DNA from: a virus
Direction: 5' to 3' (one strand)
Length of the DNA stretch: 47,559 nucleotides
IMG/VR virus record: IMGVR_UViG_3300042549_004748
Location: 1-47,559 of that record
Below are positions 43,227 to 47,559 of this stretch, in pieces. Below the pieces are notes generated by a model, which saw only the letters and a list, made by a program, of their open reading frames with translations, had not been told where the DNA came from and made no database searches. Position 1 is the first letter of the stretch; each line of letters opens with the position of its first letter. Made by a program: the position numbers and the translations under genes.

Positions 43227-43259
43227 TATACACTATTTACCCAATAAATAATGTGTATA
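43227..43259. repeat. Imperfect inverted repeat in the divergent promoter region
   Basis: TATACAC (43227-43233) pairs with GTGTATA (43253-43259) and ATTTA (43235-43239) with TAAAT (43245-43249), with a 1:3 internal mismatch and loop CCCAA. It covers the late-type element of the structural operon and lies before the gp55 promoter, so it could be an operator. Confidence 0.5.
43234..43241 (-). promoter_or_regulatory. T4-type late promoter-like element for the structural operon
   Basis: On the minus strand GGTAAATA matches 6 of 8 bases of TATAAATA and lies 18 bases before the ATG at 43215, with AAGGAA between. It is the only candidate before the first gene of the operon and is identical to the element at 11129-11136. 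Confidence 0.45.
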
Positions 43260-43272
43260 GTTAACTAATAGG

Positions 43273-43302
43273 TTGACTTTATCAATCTGTATACTTTATA
43301 AT
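43273..43302 (+). promoter_or_regulatory. Sigma70-type promoter for the gp55 gene
   Basis: TTGACT (43273-43278), 18-base spacer, TATAAT (43297-43302, perfect). AAGGAGG at 43309-43315 is a strong Shine-Dalgarno, 10 bases before the ATG at 43326. Confidence 0.85.
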
Positions 43303-43325
43303 AACTGTAAGGAGGTCGCGAATAG

Positions 43326-44240
43326 ATGACCGTTGTAACCACATCACTGTCCACAGGACGTAAAGTAAAATACTTAAACAATAGAGACTTACTGGCAGAA
43401 ATTCATAAAAGTAAATGCTCATATAGTAGTTTTACTAAACCAGAATATCATCAGCATGATTTAATTTTACCAAGTTTAGATAAACTTAATATTAGAACCA
43501 TTGCCGATGCTAAAAGAATTAAAGCAAAACGATTAGGTCTAGAAGCCTTTGTAGCAGCTAGGCTAGGCGGAGACAAGAAGATAAAACTTCTCGAAGTAAC
43601 TCCGGACTATAAAACTATTGCCAAAACAGATGTTGTTATTAGAATAATGACATTTGATCATATTCCGATGGCGCCGGGACGCAAGAAGACTGTCAAAAGT
43701 GTAGCTGACGGCCACGAAAAAGTTAATTTTCCACCTTTCCAACATTGGAAGTTTGACGAAAATGATGAGCTTATTTGCGTTGGAAAAAGCCACTGGAAGG
43801 GCACCATTGACGGGGGAAGTTTCAACAAAGATCACGGTAGAATTACCGAAAACTTGGGTAAGATGTATATCAAACTAAGCGAGCGATATGCACAGCGCAG
43901 TAATTGGCGGGGCTATACTTATGTTGAAGAAATGCGGGGACAGGCAGTCTTACAACTATCGCAAATCGGCCTTCAATTTGATGAATCAAAATCAGAAAAT
44001 CCATTTGCTTACTACACAGCCGCGGTAACAAATAGTTTCACTCGGGTGTTGAACTTAGAAAAGAAGAGTCAAAACATTCGAGACGACCTACTAGAAATTG
44101 CAGGACTAACACCTAGTTTGACTAGACAAACGCAAGCCGAGTTTGCCGAAGAAACAGCACGTCAAGCAGAACTATACAAAAATATACGTATGCCAAAATC
44201 TGAAGAAACTAGTATCGAGGATGAAGAAGAAAACACTTGA
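43326..44240 (+). CDS. 55: gp55-like sigma factor for late transcription
   Basis: The C-terminal half matches the gp55 family: KLSERYAQRSNWRGYTYVEEMRGQAVLQLSQIGLQFDESKSENPFAYYTAAVTNSFTRVLNLEKKSQNIRDDLLE. This corresponds to sigma region 2, which binds the late -10 element and the polymerase. At 304 residues it is longer than T4 gp55 (185 aa). The extra N-terminal part (about residues 1-135) includes VNFPPFQHWKFDENDELICVGKSHW, which occurs in other aquatic versions. It is followed by gp47 and gp46 as in T4. It has its own host-type promoter and strong Shine-Dalgarno, fitting middle expression. Confidence 0.85.
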   Translation: MTVVTTSLSTGRKVKYLNNRDLLAEIHKSKCSYSSFTKPEYHQHDLILPSLDKLNIRTIADAKRIKAKRLGLEAFVAARLGGDKKIKLLEVTPDYKTIAKTDVVIRIMTFDHIPMAPGRKKTVKSVADGHEKVNFPPFQHWKFDENDELICVGKSHWKGTIDGGSFNKDHGRITENLGKMYIKLSERYAQRSNWRGYTYVEEMRGQAVLQLSQIGLQFDESKSENPFAYYTAAVTNSFTRVLNLEKKSQNIRDDLLEIAGLTPSLTRQTQAEFAEETARQAELYKNIRMPKSEETSIEDEEENT

Positions 44241-44266
44241 TTTACCTTTACAAGATCTGTTACACT
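44237..44266 (+). promoter_or_regulatory. Possible sigma70-type promoter for gp47
   Basis: TTGATT (44237-44242), 18-base spacer, TACACT (44261-44266). It overlaps the gp55 stop. GGAGAG (44274-44279) precedes the ATG at 44286. Confidence 0.5.
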
Positions 44267-44285
44267 AGACATAGGAGAGAATCTA

Positions 44286-45299
44286 ATGTCATTTTTTAAG
44301 AAAGTAGCATGTTTTACAGATATACATTTTGGTCTAAAATCAAATTCTGCAACTCATAACCAAGATTGCGAAGATTTTGTAGATTGGTTTATTCAAGAAT
44401 CCAAGGAGGCTGGTTGCGAAACAGCAATCTTCCTTGGAGACTGGCACCACAATCGTAATTCAATTAACTTAATTACTTTGGATACATCAATGCGATGTCT
44501 AGAGAAATTAGGACACGCATTTGAGAATTTTTATTGGTTTCCGGGTAATCACGATTTGTTTTACAAAGATAAACGAGATATTCACAGCTCGGCATTCGGT
44601 AAACACATACCCGGGGTGACTGTAGTCGATAAAGTCATGACTGAAGGAGATGTTACCCTAGTGCCTTGGCTAGTAGGTGACGAATGGAAAAACATCAGCA
44701 AGATTAAAAGCAAGTATATGTTTGGGCATTTTGAACTGCCTTTGTTCTATATGAATGCAATGGTACAAATGCCGGATCATGGTGAATTGCAGGCTAAACA
44801 TTTTACTCATCAAGACTATGTGTTTAGCGGCCACTTTCATAAACGACAAAATCAAGGCAAGGTTTGGTATATTGGTAACGCATTTCCCCATAACTTTGCA
44901 GATACTTGGGACGATGATCGAGGTATGATGATGTTAGAATGGGGCGGTGTTCCCACGTTTAAGTCGTGGGCCGATGCTCCGAAGTATAGAACATTGTCAT
45001 TAAGCAAATTAATTGACGATAAAGATAACATCATGAAATCTAAGATGTACCTAAAAGTTAACTTAGACATTGATATTAGCTACGAAGAAGCTAACTTTAT
45101 AAAAGAAACGTATGTCGAAGAACACGATATACGTGAAATTAGTCTAATTCAAGAAAAAAATAATATCGAAACCGGTACTGATGATAACCCGGATGCTAGT
45201 TTTGAAAGCGTTGATCAGATTGTAACAGAGCAACTACTCAACATTGACTCAGACAATATTGATGCAAAAACTCTACTAGCAATTTACAACAGTCTATAA
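44286..45299 (+). CDS. 47: Recombination endonuclease subunit gp47 (SbcD/Mre11-like)
   Basis: A 337-residue calcineurin-like phosphoesterase with the family motifs in order: FTDIHFGLKS (D-x-H), FLGDWHH (GD), FPGNHD (GNHD), MFGHFELP (GH), and VFSGHFHKRQ (GHxH). T4 gp47 partners gp46 to degrade DNA ends and prepare 3' tails for UvsX-driven recombination and recombination-dependent replication. Length equals T4 gp47 (339 aa). gp46 starts at the very next base after its stop, so the two subunits are probably translationally coupled. Confidence 0.96.
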   Translation: MSFFKKVACFTDIHFGLKSNSATHNQDCEDFVDWFIQESKEAGCETAIFLGDWHHNRNSINLITLDTSMRCLEKLGHAFENFYWFPGNHDLFYKDKRDIHSSAFGKHIPGVTVVDKVMTEGDVTLVPWLVGDEWKNISKIKSKYMFGHFELPLFYMNAMVQMPDHGELQAKHFTHQDYVFSGHFHKRQNQGKVWYIGNAFPHNFADTWDDDRGMMMLEWGGVPTFKSWADAPKYRTLSLSKLIDDKDNIMKSKMYLKVNLDIDISYEEANFIKETYVEEHDIREISLIQEKNNIETGTDDNPDASFESVDQIVTEQLLNIDSDNIDAKTLLAIYNSL

Positions 45300-47081
45300 A
45301 TGTTAAAACTTAAAAATATTACAGTTAAAAACTTCCTATCAGTAGGTAATCAAACACAAGCAGTAGATTTTGACAAAGAGCAACTAACATTGGTGTTAGG
45401 TGCTAACTTAGATCTAGGCGGAGATGACAGCGGTAGTCGAAATGGTACTGGCAAAACAACTATTGTTAACGCACTAAGTTATGCACTGTACGGACAGGCA
45501 TTAACAAACATTAAAAAAGAAAACTTAATTAATAAGACTAACGGCAAAGGCATGCTAGTCACGGTTGAGTTTGAAAAGAATAATATGTTGTATCGCATTG
45601 AGCGAGGCCGCAAACCTAATATTATGCGCCTGTTTGTCAACGATGCTCAGCAAAAATCAGCTAATGATGATGATGACAGCCAAGGTGACAGCAGAGAAAC
45701 GCAACGATATATTGACACTATGTTGGAAATGTCGCACACAATGTTTAAGCATTTAGTTGCGCTGAATACCTACACAGAACCTTTCTTATCAATGCGGGCT
45801 GCTGAACAGCGAGAAGTTATTGAGCAGCTACTTGGCATTACAATCCTAAGTGAAAAATCAGAAAAACTAAAATTAGAAGTTAAGTCAATTAAAGATACTA
45901 TTCAGGCAGAAACTTTTAAGATTGAAAGTATAAAGAGTGCAAACGATAATGTACAAAAAAGCATTGACAGTCTTGTAATCAAAAGCAAAGCATGGGAAAC
46001 TAAGAAAGATAAAGATCTTGAAAGTTTTGGCAAAGCAATACTGCAATTAGAAAGTGTAGATATTGAAATTGAGCTACAGTCTCACATTGCATTAAAAACT
46101 TGGGACGAAAACAATACCAAGATACGTAACTTAAACAAGCAGAGAGCAACATTAGATTCTGCAATCGGGCAAGCTGAAAAAACTGTTAAGAAATACGAAA
46201 AAGAATTAGAAAGTCTAGCAAATAAAACTTGTCACGCATGTGAACAAGAACTGCACGACCATAAACACGAAGAAATGACCACTACCGCTGTGCATCATCT
46301 AGGCGATGCGATGAAATACTTTGATAAAGTTTCGCAGGACCTTAAGAAGATCGTAGAGGAATTGGGTACGGGAGAAATGCCGCCTAAACCTAATACGTTT
46401 TACGAAACTGAAGCAGAGGCATTAGGACATAAAAACAACTTAGACAATTTAGAAAGAGAACTAACCAATAAGTGTGATGAACACAACCCGTACGACGAAC
46501 AGATTGAAGAGTTAAAGAAAACTGCCATACAAGAAATCAAATGGGATGTAATCAACGAGCTTGTTAAATTACGAGATCATCAAGAATTTTTGTTAAAATT
46601 GTTAACAAACAAAGATAGTTTTATCCGTAAAAAGATCATTGATCAAAACTTGACATACTTAAACAAGCGACTGGGATATTATGTCGACAAACTAGGATTG
46701 CCGCATAAGGTAATATTCTTAAACGATCTAAATGTAGAAATTACTCAGTTAGGTCAAGACTTAGATTTTGATAATTTAAGTCGAGGTGAGCGAAATCGAT
46801 TGATTCTATCACTAAGTTTTGCATTCCGTGATGTATGGGAAAACTTATATCAGAATATAAATCTATTGTTCATTGACGAATTGATTGATGCCGGTATGGA
46901 TGCAGCGGGTGTAGAAGCCGGATTAGCTGTTCTAAAGAAGATGGCCAGGGAACGAAATAAGAATATATACTTAATATCACACAAGGATGAATTAATTGGT
47001 CGAGTAAACAACGTTCTTAGAGTTATCAAAGAGAACGGTTTTACCAGTTACTCAAATGACGTCGACTACATTGAGGCATAA
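45300..47081 (+). CDS. 46: Recombination endonuclease subunit gp46 (SbcC/Rad50-like ATPase)
   Basis: A 593-residue SMC-like ATPase. Walker A is in SRNGTGKTTIVNALSYALYG near residue 50. Coiled-coil arms (about 190-290 and 350-430) flank a zinc hook CHAC in NKTCHACEQE. The ABC signature is LSRGERNRLILSLSFAF and Walker B is LLFIDELIDAGMD. With gp47 it forms the Mre11/Rad50-type nuclease. Length is close to T4 gp46 (560 aa). The ATG directly abuts the gp47 stop with no separate ribosome site. Confidence 0.96.
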   Translation: MLKLKNITVKNFLSVGNQTQAVDFDKEQLTLVLGANLDLGGDDSGSRNGTGKTTIVNALSYALYGQALTNIKKENLINKTNGKGMLVTVEFEKNNMLYRIERGRKPNIMRLFVNDAQQKSANDDDDSQGDSRETQRYIDTMLEMSHTMFKHLVALNTYTEPFLSMRAAEQREVIEQLLGITILSEKSEKLKLEVKSIKDTIQAETFKIESIKSANDNVQKSIDSLVIKSKAWETKKDKDLESFGKAILQLESVDIEIELQSHIALKTWDENNTKIRNLNKQRATLDSAIGQAEKTVKKYEKELESLANKTCHACEQELHDHKHEEMTTTAVHHLGDAMKYFDKVSQDLKKIVEELGTGEMPPKPNTFYETEAEALGHKNNLDNLERELTNKCDEHNPYDEQIEELKKTAIQEIKWDVINELVKLRDHQEFLLKLLTNKDSFIRKKIIDQNLTYLNKRLGYYVDKLGLPHKVIFLNDLNVEITQLGQDLDFDNLSRGERNRLILSLSFAFRDVWENLYQNINLLFIDELIDAGMDAAGVEAGLAVLKKMARERNKNIYLISHKDELIGRVNNVLRVIKENGFTSYSNDVDYIEA

Positions 47082-47087
47082 GGATAA

Positions 47088-47324
47088 ATGTCTGCACTAG
47101 AGGAATATAAAGAAACGTATAATAAGTTTGTAACTATGTTGATAGATTTACATAATACCAACGTGCTTTATACCAGACAACAAAGTTTCAGAAACGCAGC
47201 AGATTTAAGAAGAATATTAAGACAACTCAAAGTTGTAGAAAAAGCTCTTTGGTCAGCTTCATTACAAGCATCTAAAGAAGCTGCACACATTGAGAAACGA
47301 GGAAGACCAAAAAAGGAAAGATGA
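47088..47324 (+). CDS. Small helical protein with AT-hook-like tail, 78 aa
   Basis: Start after AAGGAT (47081-47086). Residues 1-65 are predicted mostly helical, with LIDLHNTNVLYTRQQSFRNAADLRRILRQLKVVEKALW as a likely amphipathic core. The last residues, KRGRPKKER, contain the GRP core of an AT-hook, a minor-groove-binding motif. I recall unnamed proteins of this type next to gp46 in aquatic T4-like phages. DNA binding is inferred from the tail only. Its stop (TGA) lies 1 base before the next ATG. Confidence 0.65.
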   Translation: MSALEEYKETYNKFVTMLIDLHNTNVLYTRQQSFRNAADLRRILRQLKVVEKALWSASLQASKEAAHIEKRGRPKKER

Positions 47325-47325
47325 T

Positions 47326-47523
47326 ATGACAACAACAAACGCACAACTACAAACAACATTTGCAGAATTCTTAGCAGAAGACGCAAAATTTACAGGTGGT
47401 AATTCGGCCGCAGGTACACGTTCACGCAAGGCTCTTGCAGAAGTTTCTAAACTAGTTAAGCTTCGCCGTAACGAAATTACTGCTGAAAAGAACGCACGTA
47501 AAGAAGCTAAGGCTGCAAAGTAA
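47326..47523 (+). CDS. Small histone H1-like (Hc1-type) protein, 65 aa
   Basis: ATG 47326 is chosen because AAAGGAAAG (47312-47320) lies upstream and the longer frame from 47290 overlaps the previous gene. The sequence AEFLAEDAKFTGGNSAAGTRSRKALAEVSKLVKLRRNEI follows the pattern of Hc1-like histone H1-like proteins (F..F..E..KF...GN.AAGTR.RKAL.E..KL...R.EI), ending in an Ala/Lys tail. Such proteins in bacteria and some phages bind and compact DNA. Codons are CGT/CGC/GCA-rich, unlike the AGA-rich structural genes, fitting high expression. Assignment by pattern only. Confidence 0.6.
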   Translation: MTTTNAQLQTTFAEFLAEDAKFTGGNSAAGTRSRKALAEVSKLVKLRRNEITAEKNARKEAKAAK

Positions 47524-47552
47524 TTGACTTGGGTCTACAAAGACTCTATAGT
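47524..47552 (+). promoter_or_regulatory. Sigma70-type promoter at the right edge
   Basis: TTGACT (47524-47529), 17-base spacer, TATAGT (47547-47552). It starts immediately after the stop of the Hc1-like gene; the gene it drives is outside the window. Confidence 0.65.
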
Positions 47553-47559
47553 TAATGAA

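Noticed and set aside
43216-43233. GTG start adding six residues to the gp48/gp54-like protein
   Set aside because: The ribosome site AAGGAAAA lies between GTG and ATG, so the ATG at 43215 is the likely start.
1-47559. tRNA genes, insertion sequences, integrase or attachment sites
   Set aside because: None was recognised by eye; a tRNA covariance search was not possible here, so short tRNA genes in coding overlap cannot be fully excluded.

Overview
This window looks like part of the genome of a T4-like contractile-tailed phage (Caudoviricetes, myovirus) of an aquatic bacterium, probably from an environmental assembly. Four things support this. There is a long minus-strand block of baseplate and tail-fibre genes containing recognisable gp53-, gp5-, gp25- and gp6-type proteins. 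A plus-strand run has T4 order gp55 (late sigma) - gp47 - gp46 (SbcD/SbcC-like recombination nuclease). T4-type frd-td (dihydrofolate reductase, thymidylate synthase) and a FEN/RNase H nuclease are present. The DNA is AT-rich and tightly packed, with ATGA and TAATG overlaps. The host cannot be fixed from the sequence; marine T4-like lineages (cyanophage/pelagiphage-like) are the closest in gene content that I recognise.

Layout. (1) 1-4887, plus strand: small accessory and nucleotide-metabolism genes, namely a cupin-like protein, MazG-like pyrophosphohydrolase, an unusual QueE-like radical-SAM protein, FEN/RNase H exonuclease and several unknown small proteins. (2) 4884-7389, plus strand: a MoxR AAA+ ATPase and a VWA/metallopeptidase-like protein, each with its own sigma70-type promoter and separated by a strong intrinsic terminator. 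(3) 7381-9902, plus strand: a late-promoter-like TATAAATA, three unknown proteins, then frd and td, which end convergently against the structural operon by sharing TTAA. (4) 43215 down to 9899, minus strand: the baseplate/tail-fibre operon. In transcription order it holds a gp48/gp54-like protein, gp53-like, putative hub, gp5-like spike with a C-terminal transglycosylase, gp25, an oversized gp6, a 4215-residue giant virion protein with an embedded seven-bladed integrin-alpha-like propeller, a collagen-like/beta-helix fibre, a small fibre-associated protein, a subtilisin-like protease, an unknown structural protein, and four fibres with a common N-terminal module. (5) 43273-47559, plus strand: sigma70-type promoter, gp55, gp47, gp46, then two very small basic proteins (one with an AT-hook-like tail, one resembling Hc1 histone H1-like proteins), and another sigma70-type promoter running off the edge.

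Regulation. Five good sigma70-like promoters lie before presumed early/middle plus-strand genes. Motifs close to the T4 late element TATAAATA lie before several structural genes about 18-24 bases from the start codon. Together with a gp55-type sigma factor this fits a T4-style early-to-late switch. No tRNA, CRISPR array, insertion sequence or integrase was seen, and no stretch over about 110 bases lacks a gene.

The least ordinary items are the QueE-like protein whose third cluster cysteine is displaced by about 37 extra residues, the MoxR/VWA module, the virion subtilase, the propeller inside the giant tail protein, and the paired histone-like/AT-hook-like small genes.
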